Assembly (NCBI RefSeq): GCF_028745505.1 | Contig: NZ_JAQZZL010000001.1 | Location: 1,547,818 to 1,611,817, forward strand | Direction of reading: 5' to 3' | Length of the DNA stretch: 64,000 nt | DNA from: Lentisphaera marina | GTDB lineage: Bacteria > Verrucomicrobiota > Lentisphaeria > Lentisphaerales > Lentisphaeraceae | Shown: one piece after another, positions 42,050-52,809 of the stretch | Layout: every line of letters begins with the position of its first letter | Numbering within the stretch: position 1 is the stretch's first letter | Program-made: the position numbers and the translations under genes | Notes under the pieces: generated by a model | Databases searched by the model: none | What the model was told of the DNA's origin: nothing | Seen by the model: the letters and a program-made list of their open reading frames with translations, nothing else

Positions 42050-42979
42050 ATGAAATATTTTATGATCATAATTGTATTTTTGACAAATTTCGTGATCGCC
42101 ACCGAGTTGGAATTTATAGATAGTAATGGATCGAAAGTTGATAAAGATTTAATTCCTGACCTTCTCGTAACTGAATATGTAAAAGATAAATGTAAGCTTG
42201 TCTCTGAAGGGCGTGTACAGAGAAGTTGGTCATCTTATGGTAGGTGTCAGGAAGTATGGCAGACTGAAGACTACACGATTGTATGTGGATCTTTGGGTAT
42301 TTGGAAATACGACAGTAGCAATACGAGAAAAATCTTTTTTGAGCCTAAGATGCGCCCATTGGAAATTCATTCCTGTCAGCCTCTGGATGACGGGGGATTA
42401 CTTGTGGCGGCAAACAAAACTCTTTTGGAATTAAGTTCAGAAGGCAAGATACGTAAATTGATTAAGATTCCTTATTTAAGGAGTCAGAAAAGACTTCAAA
42501 TGAAGACTGCGCGGAAGTTAGATGATGGTGGTTATATCATTTCTGGGGCTGCCCAAAATAAAGTTTATATACTAAATAAAAAAGGCATGGTGACTCGAAT
42601 AATTGATTTATATAAACTACTAACTCCCGGTAAGGTCCGAAAAATTCATGCTGTTAAACTACTGTCAAATGGTCATATTCTAATGAGTACAGCCAACAGT
42701 GGAAGCTTAATTGAAATTGATCAAAATGATAAAATAGTTTGGTCATTGAGCAGTGATGATGTACCTGCTTTGGGCTTGAAGTTTGTGGGAGGTTTTGAAA
42801 TTAAAGATAACGGCAATGTCATTGTGGCAGCCTACAACAGCGCTTATCCGATTTTTGAAATTGACAGAGATAAAAATGTTATTTGGAAGTTGAGAAGAAA
42901 TAAAGATCAGGGAATAGATCGACCTACTAGTTTGTCTCTAATTGATGAAAATATGAGTCAAGGATTAGTGTCGAACTAA
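42050..42979 (+). CDS. Exported beta-propeller-like protein of unknown function
   Basis: 309 residues with a signal peptide (1-17, ends VIA). The body has repeated blade-like segments: LDDGGYIISGAAQNKVYILNKKG, LSNGHILMSTANSGSLIEIDQ, IKDNGNVIVAAYNSAYPIFEID. This is the pattern of PQQ/arylsulfotransferase-like propellers. The C-terminus ends soon after a blade start, so a blade may be lost by truncation. It stands alone upstream of the pseudopilins. No catalytic motif recognised. Confidence 0.7.
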   Translation: MKYFMIIIVFLTNFVIATELEFIDSNGSKVDKDLIPDLLVTEYVKDKCKLVSEGRVQRSWSSYGRCQEVWQTEDYTIVCGSLGIWKYDSSNTRKIFFEPKMRPLEIHSCQPLDDGGLLVAANKTLLELSSEGKIRKLIKIPYLRSQKRLQMKTARKLDDGGYIISGAAQNKVYILNKKGMVTRIIDLYKLLTPGKVRKIHAVKLLSNGHILMSTANSGSLIEIDQNDKIVWSLSSDDVPALGLKFVGGFEIKDNGNVIVAAYNSAYPIFEIDRDKNVIWKLRRNKDQGIDRPTSLSLIDENMSQGLVSN

Positions 42980-43038
42980 GTATGAGCTTCAAGAATTTTG
43001 TCATTCACTAAAAATTTTATGAAAATTTTTAGTGAACT

Positions 43039-43068
43039 GTCTTTTTATGCCTTTTTCTATCGCATAGG
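43039..43068 (+). promoter_or_regulatory. Shared promoter motif of pseudopilin 1
   Basis: GTCTTTTT (43039-43046), N14, CGCATAGG (43061-43068), 25 bp before the start codon. Confidence 0.75.
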
Positions 43069-43093
43069 TTTATAAACAGTACAGGAGAAGCTA

Positions 43094-43852
43094 ATGAAAA
43101 GACCTCGTTTCAGTTTGATTGAGTTACTTGTGGTGATTGCTATAATTGCGATTCTCGCAAGTTTACTTCTTCCTATGCTAAAAAATGCTCGGCGCATAGC
43201 GAGAAATGCTGTTTGCGTTAATAATATATCTCAAATAGTACGTGGAGCGCTCATTTCTACAGACGATAATGATGGCGATTTTTGGGAGCGAGGTAAAAAT
43301 ATCAAGCCAACACATATCGGTCGAGATGGTAATGGTGGTCAACATGAGTTCAATCTTTTTAATACATATGTTAATAGAGAGCTTTATTCTTGTCCTTTAG
43401 CACCGGAACCCATGGATTTTGAATTTGTTGAAGATTTAGATCCCTTAAAAACTGAGGCTCAGTACCAGCTACTATGGGGGCAGGACAGCGATCCAGCTTA
43501 TGAATCACGATCATTCTCAAATGTTAATGAAGGGTCTTTTACTCACATAGTGGACGGCACTACATCTAAAGAGTTTAGAGTTTTAGCCATGGACTATATT
43601 TCAGAGAAGCAAGGAGGCTTTTATCAAGCATCTCATGAAAACGGTCAGCCAAATGATTTTAATGATGGTGGACAATATTGGCGTCGTCGAGGAGGGCGTG
43701 GCGGTCGAGATCCACTATGGCGAACTAATTTTGGATTTGTAGATGGTGCAGTCCTAACATACAAAAACCTTTACTGGCAGGACCCGCGTTTTGATTGGGT
43801 CAATGTAACGTCATCAGCTAATGGTTATAAAGCGCCTATGCCCGCAAACTAA
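43094..43852 (+). CDS. Pseudopilin-like protein with type IV prepilin leader, copy 1
   Basis: 252 residues. The leader [27 protein letters not shown] contains a prepilin-peptidase site (here with Ser before the methylated residue position in RFSLIELL) and the hydrophobic pilin helix. The C-terminal domain ends with [13 protein letters not shown], like the H-x9-DG end of the large pseudopilin-like families abundant in PVC bacteria. A GGAG Shine-Dalgarno precedes. It is closely related to the next gene (shared [34 protein letters not shown]). Probably a surface or secretion-system component; exact role unknown. Confidence 0.85.
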   Translation: MKRPRFSLIELLVVIAIIAILASLLLPMLKNARRIARNAVCVNNISQIVRGALISTDDNDGDFWERGKNIKPTHIGRDGNGGQHEFNLFNTYVNRELYSCPLAPEPMDFEFVEDLDPLKTEAQYQLLWGQDSDPAYESRSFSNVNEGSFTHIVDGTTSKEFRVLAMDYISEKQGGFYQASHENGQPNDFNDGGQYWRRRGGRGGRDPLWRTNFGFVDGAVLTYKNLYWQDPRFDWVNVTSSANGYKAPMPAN

Positions 43853-44051
43853 TTTTATTAAACATGACTTAGAAAGTTTGAAAATTAAATCACTTTATAA
43901 GTCTAACTTATTATGTAATGACCTATTGCTTTTTAGTAAGTTTTAATCTTGTTTTTAGCTAATTCTAAAACATTTTAGAATTGGTGTATATTTGTGTGTA
44001 AGTGTCTTTTTATTAATATTTTAAAAAAAATGATATTTTATATATACAAGT

Positions 44052-44081
44052 GTCTTTTTCTCGATTTTTACTGCGCATAAG
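44052..44081 (+). promoter_or_regulatory. Shared promoter motif of pseudopilin 2
   Basis: GTCTTTTT (44052-44059), N14, CGCATAAG (44074-44081), 25 bp before the start codon, the same distance as in copy 1. The rest of 43853-44051 is AT-rich without features. Confidence 0.75.
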
Positions 44082-44106
44082 TGTGTAAATAATTTCAGGA
44101 GAAAAA

Positions 44107-44868
44107 ATGAAAAAAAAGCCTTTAAGTTTAATTGAAATCATGGTGGCGCTTGCCATCATTGCTATATTGCTAAGCTTACTACTTCCCGCTTTAGCTCGAG
44201 CTCGTAAAACTGCCCGTAATACATCTTGTGTGAATAATCTCTCGCAGATCACTAAGGGTGCGATTGCTTATACAATGGATAACGATAACAAGTTTTGGAA
44301 GCGTGGTCAGGACCGTAAGCCAACTCATATTGGCAAAAGTGGCAACGGAGATAAGTATGAGTTCAATATTTTCGAAACTTATGTGACTAGAGAGCTTTAT
44401 TCTTGCCCTCTTGCACCGGAACCCATTGATTTTGAGTTTGTGGAAGATTTAGATCCAACATATACAGAGGCTCAGTACCATTTGTTATGGGGCCAGGATA
44501 GTGATCCAGCTTATGAATCACGATCATTTTCAAAGCTGACACAGAACTCTTTTACGAACATTGTAGACACGACAACGCCCAAGCAGTTCCAAGTTCTAGC
44601 AATGGATTACATATCCGAAAAACAAGGTGGTAAATTTCAATCATCACACGAAAATGGCCAGCCCGATGATTTCAACGATGGGCGCCAGTATTATCGTCGC
44701 CGTGGAGGTCGCGGTGGTCGCAATGCCATTCATAGAACCAATTATGCTTTTGTAGATGGTGCAGTTCTCATTTACAAAAATATTTCCTGGTTGGATCCGC
44801 GTTTTGATTGGGTCAATGTCACTACTGCAGTGAATGGTTATAAAGCGCCTATGCCATCAATGAATTAA
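44107..44868 (+). CDS. Pseudopilin-like protein with type IV prepilin leader, copy 2
   Basis: 253 residues, a duplicate of the previous gene with the same layout: leader [27 protein letters not shown], a conserved centre ([36 protein letters not shown]), an Arg/Gly-rich [10 protein letters not shown] turn, and the end [18 protein letters not shown] lies 7 bp before the ATG. It is followed by four genes for extracellular hydrolases with gaps of 17, 35 and 15 bp and an overlap, so it probably heads their operon. Confidence 0.85.
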   Translation: MKKKPLSLIEIMVALAIIAILLSLLLPALARARKTARNTSCVNNLSQITKGAIAYTMDNDNKFWKRGQDRKPTHIGKSGNGDKYEFNIFETYVTRELYSCPLAPEPIDFEFVEDLDPTYTEAQYHLLWGQDSDPAYESRSFSKLTQNSFTNIVDTTTPKQFQVLAMDYISEKQGGKFQSSHENGQPDDFNDGRQYYRRRGGRGGRNAIHRTNYAFVDGAVLIYKNISWLDPRFDWVNVTTAVNGYKAPMPSMN

Positions 44869-44885
44869 AATTTCTAATAACTGGA

Positions 44886-45602
44886 TTGATCATGCGATAT
44901 TATTTATTAATTATATTTATTTGTACTCAGGCTTTTGCTGATTTTACAGTAGGTGAAATGCCAAAAGAACTACATGCTCAAACAAAATGCTTGAATCATA
45001 AATTTTTGATTTCAAAATCAAAAAATACTAAACCACAGGCTCTTTTTATTTTTCTTCATGGTATTGGAAAGAGAGGGAAGGAAATCAATAATCTAAAGAG
45101 TATGGCTAAACTTATCCATAAAAATACTAGCAAGTACAATATGCTAACGGTATTACCACAGTGTTCATGGGCTGATAAAGGTAAAGGTTGGTGGGATAGT
45201 AATGATCTGGATCTTCTTCTAAAGCATATAAAAAATTCGTATAAAGTGGACTCCAATCGAATTTACTTGTCAGGTTTTAGTATGGGGGGCTTTGGTGTTT
45301 GGGATTGGGCCATGGCCAGTCCAGATACCTTTGCGGCTATAGCTCCCATATCCGGTGGCAGTAAAAATCCCCAAGTATCCAAAATTAAAGACCTTAATAT
45401 ATGGGCTTTTCATGGAGAAAAAGACAAAACTGTAAAGTTTGAAAAGAGTAAAGTTTTAGTAGATGAGCTCTTAAAACTCAAAGCTGAGAACGTAATATTT
45501 ACGACTTATCCAGATAAAGCTCATGACATAGTTATGCCGGTTATGAAAAGTGCCGAATTATATAAATGGTTTTCTGAGCAGAGTAAGATCATTAATATTT
45601 AA
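44886..45602 (+). CDS. Secreted alpha/beta-hydrolase (esterase)
   Basis: 238 residues with a signal peptide (1-17, ends AFA). Oxyanion region FLHGIGKRGKE, nucleophile elbow SGFSMGGFGVWD, acid region HGEKDKTVKFEKS and His in KAHDIV. It belongs to the phospholipase/feruloyl- or acetyl-esterase-like group used to remove ester groups from polysaccharides. It is an intact relative of the broken gene at 35003. Substrate unknown. Confidence 0.85.
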   Translation: MIMRYYLLIIFICTQAFADFTVGEMPKELHAQTKCLNHKFLISKSKNTKPQALFIFLHGIGKRGKEINNLKSMAKLIHKNTSKYNMLTVLPQCSWADKGKGWWDSNDLDLLLKHIKNSYKVDSNRIYLSGFSMGGFGVWDWAMASPDTFAAIAPISGGSKNPQVSKIKDLNIWAFHGEKDKTVKFEKSKVLVDELLKLKAENVIFTTYPDKAHDIVMPVMKSAELYKWFSEQSKIINI

Positions 45603-45637
45603 GTTTATATTAACCTGAGAACAAAAAAGGATGGTTT

Positions 45638-46831
45638 ATGCATAAATCATATAGAATATTGCCCATGCTTCTTACAGCTGCTTTTATGTCGACGCCTGTA
45701 TTGGCTGATTCTTCAAATACGGATAATGGCTTAAAAGAAGAAGTCGCCGATTTTAATAAAAAATCCAGTACTGATGATGAGTCAACGCAGCCGTCCGGCT
45801 CTCAAGTTAGTCTTAGTTATGCGCCCAAGGATTTGGGTGATGGCATTCCAGTTGGCAAATTAGGCCTTGATGGTGGTGATCAAGCGTTGATCGCGAAGCT
45901 CGCAAAAGAAATGGCTAGTGAATCCAAGAAGAAATTTGACAGTCTGCTCATTGCTCACAAGGGAAAGCTGGTTTTTGAATCCTATTTCAATAAAGGCAGA
46001 GTCGATCACCCGCATATCGTCATGTCGATTACAAAATCTCTAACGGCCTTGGCTCTTGGACGTGCGATGGAAATGGGGCATGTTTCAATGACGGACCTAG
46101 ATAAGCCCGTTCTGGATATTTTGACAAAAGTAGACAAAAGCAAAGCTTGTGATGGCGCTGATCAAGTCACTCTTGCGGAAGTGCTCAATCTCCAGTCGGG
46201 TATTAGAAAGGACAACGCTCTTTATAAAAAAGTCAGTAAAGGCCAGAAACTCAAGGGGCAAAAGATGGTCGAAGTCATGTTTGCCAGTAGTAAGCCGATC
46301 AAAAAAGAATGGCAGTACGGCGGGACAGATCCAACGATTGCTATGACAGTGTTAGATACTCTTGTTCCCAACTCTTCGTTTGAGTTTATTAAAAATGATT
46401 TTTTCGGAAAAATGGGAATTACTAACTACAAATGGCCCAAAGATAAAAATAGCTTGCCTCGAGCTGCCGCAGGGGTGGAAATGACTTCTCGCGATATGTT
46501 GAAGATTGGTTTGATGATGCAGCAAAAAGGCAAGTGGCAGGGGGAACAATTAATTCCGACTGAATATATGGAAAAGGCCATGTCTGCCCTTTGGCCCGGC
46601 AAGCATAATGGAGCCTATGGTTACTTCATTTGGAACAAGGATGTAGAAATTGGAGGTAAACGTTCAGGTGGCAAAAAAGTGAGCTGTATTTCCTGTCGTG
46701 GTGCAGCCGGACAATTTATTTTGATTTATCCTGAAATGGATTTAGTCGTGGTTTCCACTGCTAAAATAAAAGGTGGCGGGCCCATGCTGGACTTGGCACC
46801 TGAGAGAATTCTTCCTGCCTTTAATAAATAA
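45638..46831 (+). CDS. Exported serine hydrolase of the beta-lactamase/class C family
   Basis: 397 residues with a signal peptide ending near VLA-23 and a Ser/Asp-rich linker to ~55. The catalytic SxxK is S130-I-T-K133. The Tyr motif and the GYFIWNKD segment match esterase-type beta-lactamase-related proteins. Such proteins in polysaccharide loci are thought to act as esterases; nothing here indicates antibiotic resistance. It is in an operon with the preceding esterase and following sulfatase. Confidence 0.85.
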   Translation: MHKSYRILPMLLTAAFMSTPVLADSSNTDNGLKEEVADFNKKSSTDDESTQPSGSQVSLSYAPKDLGDGIPVGKLGLDGGDQALIAKLAKEMASESKKKFDSLLIAHKGKLVFESYFNKGRVDHPHIVMSITKSLTALALGRAMEMGHVSMTDLDKPVLDILTKVDKSKACDGADQVTLAEVLNLQSGIRKDNALYKKVSKGQKLKGQKMVEVMFASSKPIKKEWQYGGTDPTIAMTVLDTLVPNSSFEFIKNDFFGKMGITNYKWPKDKNSLPRAAAGVEMTSRDMLKIGLMMQQKGKWQGEQLIPTEYMEKAMSALWPGKHNGAYGYFIWNKDVEIGGKRSGGKKVSCISCRGAAGQFILIYPEMDLVVVSTAKIKGGGPMLDLAPERILPAFNK

Positions 46832-46846
46832 ACAAAAGTTTTATCA

Positions 46847-48373
46847 ATGAAATTAAAATTCACTAAACTCTCACACAGTAGAAGTATGCTGGGCCTTTTT
46901 ATAAGCACTTTTGCAGTGATCAGTTTTTCAAATTCAGTAATGGCGGAGAAGACTCAGCCCAATATAATTTACATCAATACTGATGATTGGGGGATCGGAA
47001 AAGTTCCCTGCTATGAAATGGACGAAGTCAGCCAAAAAATAATAAAAACCCCCAACTTGGATCGCTTGCGAAAAGAGGGAATGAAATTCACTCGTGCTTA
47101 TGCAGGCAATGCGGTTTGCGGCCCTTCGCGCTGTAGCCTCATGTCGGGGAAACACCCTGGCAATGCTGCTTGGCGAGCCAATAGCAAAGAACCGCCTGTT
47201 GAACTTTGGCCGCCCAAGCATCCCATGCTCGGTAGTGTGGCGCGCGATGCCGGTTATGCTACTGCCGGATTTGGAAAATTGAGCGCCGGTGGATCAGAAA
47301 AACCCAAAACAATTACGGGCTATGGTTTTGATTACTGGCTTGGTTTTTTAAGTCATTTTGACTGCCGTGATTATTACCCCCATCACATTTATGAAAATGG
47401 TCAGCAAATCGAACTCCCCAAAAATAGGCCTGACTTACTTGAAGGGACAATTATCCCCTCGAATAAAAACACTTCGGGTGGTGTTGTGCCACCAGGCGTT
47501 GGAACTTTTACAGAAAATCTCTATGCTGACAAAGCTATTGAGTTTATTAAAAAGAATACCGAAATTAAGAAACCTTTCTTTATTTATCTGGCGTCAACCG
47601 TTCCTCATGGGGGCATGCCTGGTGGTATGCGCGTACCGGACATGGCTGGCTATGATAAATATGAAGAGCTGACACTACGTGAAAAAGTGTATTGTGCACT
47701 CATGACTCATCACGATCGTAATGTAGGTAGAATTATTGATGCCGTAGAGCAATTAGGCATACAGAATAATACCATAATCATGTGGACGAGTGATAATGGC
47801 GACGAAGACAGTTATTACTTAAAAACCGATACCTTTAAAGGAAATGGTTCTTTGCGAATGTATAAACGCTATCTCTATGAGGGCGGTATTCGCGTGCCAC
47901 TCATCGCCTGGTGGCCGGGTACTATTGAGGCGGGCAGTGTGTGTGATTTACCTACAGCTCAGTACGATTTAATGCCAACTCTTGCCGATGCCGGAGCTAA
48001 AGCCATTACCGAAGAAATGGATGGTATATCCATCATGCCCACACTTCGAGGTGAAGGTGAGAAGCAAACGAAGCGTGAATACCTTTATTGGGAGTTTTAT
48101 GAGCGAGGTAAGCAGCAGGCCGTTCACATGGGTAAATGGAAGGCTTACCGTAAGAATGGCCTCAAGGGTAAGACCGAACTCTTCGATTTAACAACTGATA
48201 TAAGCGAAGAAAAAAACCTTGCTGGTAAGTATCCGGAAATCGTTAAGCGGATGGAAGAAATCATGGAGAAAGAGCATACGACTCACCCTCGCTGGAGGCT
48301 TCCTGGGATTGATCCAGAGTTAAAAGATGTGCCTCAAAAACGTAAACGCGCTAAAAAGAAGAAAAAAGCATGA
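46847..48373 (+). CDS. Secreted sulfatase (CGPSR)
   Basis: 508 residues. A long signal peptide (ends near VMA-33), [14 protein letters not shown] metal site, and formylglycine motif C91-G-P-S-R95 followed by [11 protein letters not shown]. Later [13 protein letters not shown] is family-typical. A Lys/Arg tail ends the protein. The stop overlaps the start of the GH95 gene by 4 bp (ATGA), so desulfation and defucosylation are coupled at translation. Confidence 0.93.
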   Translation: MKLKFTKLSHSRSMLGLFISTFAVISFSNSVMAEKTQPNIIYINTDDWGIGKVPCYEMDEVSQKIIKTPNLDRLRKEGMKFTRAYAGNAVCGPSRCSLMSGKHPGNAAWRANSKEPPVELWPPKHPMLGSVARDAGYATAGFGKLSAGGSEKPKTITGYGFDYWLGFLSHFDCRDYYPHHIYENGQQIELPKNRPDLLEGTIIPSNKNTSGGVVPPGVGTFTENLYADKAIEFIKKNTEIKKPFFIYLASTVPHGGMPGGMRVPDMAGYDKYEELTLREKVYCALMTHHDRNVGRIIDAVEQLGIQNNTIIMWTSDNGDEDSYYLKTDTFKGNGSLRMYKRYLYEGGIRVPLIAWWPGTIEAGSVCDLPTAQYDLMPTLADAGAKAITEEMDGISIMPTLRGEGEKQTKREYLYWEFYERGKQQAVHMGKWKAYRKNGLKGKTELFDLTTDISEEKNLAGKYPEIVKRMEEIMEKEHTTHPRWRLPGIDPELKDVPQKRKRAKKKKKA

Positions 48374-50895
48374 GCTCTTTCCTTAGCCTTAAAAAAAGCC
48401 TTTCCTTAATACTTGTTAGTTCTCTATGTTTAATCTCATTGAGTACTCAGGCTGAACGCAAAAATCGTCAAAGCAAAAAAGAGCACAGTTATTTCAAAAT
48501 CCGCAATAATGATACAAGAGCGCAAGCTATTTTTGATTCAAAATCTAAAGTTCTTGGTAAAGTAGAAGCACCTAATAATGATTTGACTCTCTGGTACCGT
48601 CAGCCTGCAAGCCAGTGGGTTGAGGCTTTGCCAGTTGGCAATGGTCGGCTTGGTGCGATGGTTTATGGAGGCATCAATAAGGAATGGCTGCAATTAAATG
48701 AAGATACGATCTGGTCAGGTGAGCCTGTTGACCGAGATAAGCCAAACGTTCGTGCTGGAGTTGATGAAGCTCGAAAATTGCTCTTTGAAGAAAAGTATGT
48801 GGAAGCTCAAAAAGTTGTTGAAGATAAAGTCTTGGGCACCAGTTTGGGCAGGGGAACGCATAATTATCAGATGATGGCTGATTTGGAACTCACTTTTCCA
48901 AATCGCAAAGAAGTAAACAACTATCGTCGGGATTTAGATCTCAACACGGCAATCACTCGAGTTCAATATGAATTTGAGGGGGCGACTTACACTCGTGAAG
49001 TTTTTTCATCGGCAGTTGATCAAGCCATTTATGTCCGATTTACTTGTAGTGAAAAAGGTAAAATTAATTTTTCTGCCAGTCTTAGTCGACCCCAAGTCAG
49101 CCAAGTAAGGTTACTCGAAAATGGAAGCTTAGTTTTAAAGTCTCAGGCTCGCACAAGCCGACGAAAAGTTATTGAGCAGTTTCCAAGCGCAGATAGGGGT
49201 GTGAGTTTTGAAACCCATGTACGAGTTCTACATCAAGGCGGTCAGCTTATTCAAAGTGAAGACTCAATACGCATCGAAAACGCCGATGTAGCGACCTTGA
49301 TTTTGACTGCGGCAAGTGATTATTATGGTGATACAGCTTTGGCATCAACTTGTCAAAGTCAGCTTGATAAGGTCATTAAAAAAGGTTTTAATCAAGCTCG
49401 AGTTGAGCATGTTCAGGATTATCAAAAACTGTTTAAACGTGTGGACCTGAATTTAGGTGCCAGTTCAGTAGCCAATAAACCCACAGACGAACGCCTCATT
49501 AATTTGATCAAAGGTCAGTATGATCCTCAGCTCTTTGAGCAGTATTTTCAATATGGTCGTTACCTCTTGATTAGCAGTTCTCGCCCTGGAACTCTGCCGG
49601 CAAACCTTCAGGGAATCTGGACCGATGGCCTAAGACCCGCCTGGAATTCAGACTTTCATATTAATATCAACTTCCAAATGAATTATTGGCATGCGGAAAC
49701 AACTAACCTGGGCGAATGCCACGAGCCAGCTTTTTACTTATTGGAGAGGCTTAAGGAGCGTGGAGCTGAAGTCGCTCAAAAGAATTTTGGATGTCGCGGT
49801 TGGACCGCGGGTCACACAACTGATGCCTGGTTTTTTGCCAGTCTCATTGGCAAGCCGCAGTACGGCATGTGGCCAGTGGGTGGTGCCTGGTGTTCCCGTC
49901 ACCTCTGGGAGCACTATACCTTTAATGGTGATGAAGAATTTCTTAAGGAAAAGGCTTATCCGATCATGAAATCCGCAGCTTTGTTTTGCATGGACTGGTT
50001 AGTGGAAAACCCCAAAACTGGCTTACTCGTTTCGGGGCCGTCGACTTCTCCTGAGAATAAGTTTAAAACTTCTGACGGTAAAACCGCTAACCTGACCATG
50101 GGACCAACTATGGATCATCAGATCATGCGCGATTTGTTTCAGAATGTCATTGAGAGTGCTAAGATTTTGGATATCGACACAGACTTCCGCAAAGAAGTCG
50201 AGCAGGTACTTAAAAAGCTGACACCAACACAAATCGCCAAGGATGGTCGTGTTATGGAATGGGCCCAGGAACTAGAGGAAGTTGACGCAGGTCACCGTCA
50301 TATCTCTCATCTTTATGGATTATATCCGGCTAATGAAATCAGCACTGCCCGAACTCCGGAACTGGCTGCGGCAGCGCGAAAAACCTTGGATACGCGTTTG
50401 GCTTCCGGTGGTGGCCATACGGGCTGGAGTCGTGCCTGGATTATCAATTTCTTTGCACGCTTGAATAATGGTGAGAAATCCCATGAAAACCTTTTGGCTT
50501 TACTTACAAAATCAACATTGCCCAACTTGTTTGATAATCATCCACCTTTTCAAATTGACGGCAATTTTGGCGGGACTGCGGGGATCGCAGAAATGCTTTT
50601 GCAGTCTCACGCGGGAGCCATAGAGTTTTTGCCTGCCTTACCAGCTGTTTGGAAGAATGGTTCGGTGAAAGGCTTGCGTGCTCGCGGTGCTTTTGAAGTA
50701 GATGTAGACTGGCAAAACGGGAACTTGCATAAAGCTCAAATCAAATCTTTAAAAGGGAATACCTGTTTCATTCACTCGAAATCAGAGTTGAGACTTTCGA
50801 TCAATGGGACTGAACTCACACCACAAAAGGTCAGTTTGGGGTTATACATTTTCCCAACGCAGACTGGCGATGTCATTAGTGTAGATCTTAAATAA
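48370..50895 (+). CDS. Secreted alpha-L-fucosidase/galactosidase, GH95
   Basis: 841 residues with a signal peptide (ends TQA). The GH95 N-terminal signature [17 protein letters not shown] is at ~85, followed by [11 protein letters not shown]. The (alpha/alpha)6 barrel has [19 protein letters not shown], and the C-terminal part [22 protein letters not shown] and [18 protein letters not shown]95 inverts fucose (or galactose) linkages. The gene overlaps the sulfatase. With the GH29 enzyme at 20893, this is the second fucosidase family in the window. Confidence 0.94.
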   Translation: MSSFLSLKKSLSLILVSSLCLISLSTQAERKNRQSKKEHSYFKIRNNDTRAQAIFDSKSKVLGKVEAPNNDLTLWYRQPASQWVEALPVGNGRLGAMVYGGINKEWLQLNEDTIWSGEPVDRDKPNVRAGVDEARKLLFEEKYVEAQKVVEDKVLGTSLGRGTHNYQMMADLELTFPNRKEVNNYRRDLDLNTAITRVQYEFEGATYTREVFSSAVDQAIYVRFTCSEKGKINFSASLSRPQVSQVRLLENGSLVLKSQARTSRRKVIEQFPSADRGVSFETHVRVLHQGGQLIQSEDSIRIENADVATLILTAASDYYGDTALASTCQSQLDKVIKKGFNQARVEHVQDYQKLFKRVDLNLGASSVANKPTDERLINLIKGQYDPQLFEQYFQYGRYLLISSSRPGTLPANLQGIWTDGLRPAWNSDFHININFQMNYWHAETTNLGECHEPAFYLLERLKERGAEVAQKNFGCRGWTAGHTTDAWFFASLIGKPQYGMWPVGGAWCSRHLWEHYTFNGDEEFLKEKAYPIMKSAALFCMDWLVENPKTGLLVSGPSTSPENKFKTSDGKTANLTMGPTMDHQIMRDLFQNVIESAKILDIDTDFRKEVEQVLKKLTPTQIAKDGRVMEWAQELEEVDAGHRHISHLYGLYPANEISTARTPELAAAARKTLDTRLASGGGHTGWSRAWIINFFARLNNGEKSHENLLALLTKSTLPNLFDNHPPFQIDGNFGGTAGIAEMLLQSHAGAIEFLPALPAVWKNGSVKGLRARGAFEVDVDWQNGNLHKAQIKSLKGNTCFIHSKSELRLSINGTELTPQKVSLGLYIFPTQTGDVISVDLK

Positions 50896-50961
50896 AGTCG
50901 TAGACAGTCTCATTAAACAGATATTGGAATGAATTAACTTCATACTTTTCCCCAAACTTCT

Positions 50962-50991
50962 GTCTTTTTTACATGACTCTCAACGCATAGG
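50962..50991 (+). promoter_or_regulatory. Shared promoter motif of SGNH esterase gene
   Basis: GTCTTTTT (50962-50969), N14, CGCATAGG (50984-50991), 75 bp before the ATG at 51067. Confidence 0.75.
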
Positions 50992-51066
50992 TATTTAAGA
51001 ATCAGGGTTTTGGCTTCTGTAGCCTTAAACTCCCAACTATGAACTAATTTAACAGTGAGTCATGAA

Positions 51067-52674
51067 ATGAAGAAATTAGGAATTCTTTTGTCGATTGCAG
51101 CTTCTTTAAGTGCGACGGCCGATGTACAAATGTCCAAGATGTTTGGGAAAGGTATGGTCCTGCAACGCGAACTTCCAGTTCCAGTATGGGGCAAAGCTGA
51201 CCCAGGAGAGCAGGTGATTGTGAGTTTTGCCGATCAGGAAAAATCGACAGTTACCGGTGAGAATGGAAAATGGCAAGTTGTTCTCGATCCACTCCAAACT
51301 TCAAAAGAGGGTCAAACTCTTACCGTTAAAGGCAAAAACGAACTGAGTTTTAACAATGTTCTCGTTGGCGAAGTTTGGCTTTGTGCCGGTCAGTCTAATA
51401 TGGCGGGTCGCTTTGGAGACAAAAGCCCTTTTCCTGCAAAATATGATAAAAAGACAATCAGCGAGATACGCTTCAATGGTAAAGGTAACAAAGGCTGGGA
51501 TACCATTGATCAAAAATCAGCAAAAAGTCTCTCTCGTGTTGCTTTCTACTTTGGGATTAACCTCTATGAGGAATTAAATGTACCTATTGGGCTTATCACG
51601 CGCCATAATGGGGGGACTCCGATGCAGGCCTGGATGAATCCCGAAGATGCAGAAGTGGCGCGAAAAGCTTTGAATATTCCGGAAGGCTGGCGAGAAGAAG
51701 CCAAGAAACAGCGTAAAGCAGGCTATCAATATAATGATAAATTAAAAGAAGTTATTCCTTACGCTATTCGTGGCGCCGTATGGTATCAGGGCGAACGAAA
51801 TGCCAAATCTAATACGGCTCTGGAGTATGATCAGCTAACAGTTCATTTTCTTGATAGCTGGCGCAAGGACTGGGGTGAACGCGCGGGAATTGAAACGCGT
51901 AAATTCCCTTTCTACTATGTTCAAATTCCTACAGATATTCACTTGCGTAACTATGAATTCCCATGGGTTCGCGATCGTCAACGCCGTGCACTTGAGATTA
52001 CCGAGAATACCGGGATGGCGATATTTTGGGAGCAGGGACCGGGGCTACACCCTGCAGATAAGAAATTAGCTGGTGATCGCCTGGCGGGAATTGCACTTGC
52101 CAAGAACTATCCTGACACAAAGCTCAAGTCAGGTGAGCTAGCCAAAGATCTAGTTTACTCTGGACCACTCTTAGACAAAGTGACTTACTCAACTAACACG
52201 GCTCGCCTCAGTTTTAAATATGTGGGCTCAGGTCTAAAAGAACGCAATGGCGAAACAGAGCTCAAGTATTTCGAGCTCGCCGGTGAAGATGTGAAGTACC
52301 ACAAGGCTAAAGCTGTCATTAATGGGGATGAAGTTGTGGTGACTTGTGAAGCCGTCAACAATCCCAAATATGTGCGCTACCTCTTTAATGCTAATCCACC
52401 TGTCCAAGAGAGTAAAGAAGGCGCAGCAGAGGACAAAGGCGGATCCAATTTTAGCTTAATGAATAAAGATGGGATTCCTGCATCAGCTTTTATCACTGAT
52501 AATGAAATCCCCGGACCAAGATCCAATATTCGTATAAAATCAAGTAAAGAGGATAAAGCGGCACGGAAAGCAAAACAGCAGGCTCAAAAGGGGGAGAAAG
52601 ATTTGCGAGAAACACAAAAAGATAAAGCTCAGCAAGAGGGAGCGGAAAGTGAAAAACCCGGAAAACATTCCTAA
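51067..52674 (+). CDS. Secreted sialate O-acetylesterase-like SGNH hydrolase
   Basis: 535 residues. The signal peptide (MKKLGILLSIAASLSATA) makes the ATG at 51067 the better start than a GTG at 51055. The N-terminal beta domain (VLQRELPVPVWGKADPGE) and catalytic block CAGQSNMAGRF with later LHPADK (Asp/His) identify the family. It removes O-acetyl groups from sugars. The C-terminus is a Lys/Glu-rich tail. After the TAA stop, the same frame stays open for 39 more codons (see the following entry). Confidence 0.9.
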   Translation: MKKLGILLSIAASLSATADVQMSKMFGKGMVLQRELPVPVWGKADPGEQVIVSFADQEKSTVTGENGKWQVVLDPLQTSKEGQTLTVKGKNELSFNNVLVGEVWLCAGQSNMAGRFGDKSPFPAKYDKKTISEIRFNGKGNKGWDTIDQKSAKSLSRVAFYFGINLYEELNVPIGLITRHNGGTPMQAWMNPEDAEVARKALNIPEGWREEAKKQRKAGYQYNDKLKEVIPYAIRGAVWYQGERNAKSNTALEYDQLTVHFLDSWRKDWGERAGIETRKFPFYYVQIPTDIHLRNYEFPWVRDRQRRALEITENTGMAIFWEQGPGLHPADKKLAGDRLAGIALAKNYPDTKLKSGELAKDLVYSGPLLDKVTYSTNTARLSFKYVGSGLKERNGETELKYFELAGEDVKYHKAKAVINGDEVVVTCEAVNNPKYVRYLFNANPPVQESKEGAAEDKGGSNFSLMNKDGIPASAFITDNEIPGPRSNIRIKSSKEDKAARKAKQQAQKGEKDLRETQKDKAQQEGAESEKPGKHS

Positions 52675-52794
52675 TTTAAGGAACTACTGAATTTCCATGA
52701 AGAAGTCAAAGCACCAGCCCCCCGTGAACTTGATGCAATGAAATCTGATAAACAGTCTTCGAATAAACGTTCAAAAAAAAACGACAAGCAATAA
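52675..52794 (+). pseudogene. In-frame coding remnant directly after the SGNH esterase stop
   Basis: Immediately after TAA (52672-52674) the same frame reads FKELLNFHEEVKAPAPRELD and a Lys/Ser-rich end to a second TAA at 52794. This resembles the C-terminal tail of a sulfatase more than random sequence. It may be a readable extension cut off by a recent stop mutation, or the stub of a deleted gene. Confidence 0.4.
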
Positions 52795-52809
52795 AAGAGT
52801 GGTGACCAT

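Noticed and set aside
45638..46831. A beta-lactamase resistance gene
   Set aside because: SITK and the overall pattern fit esterase-type family members; the polysaccharide-operon context gives no sign of resistance.
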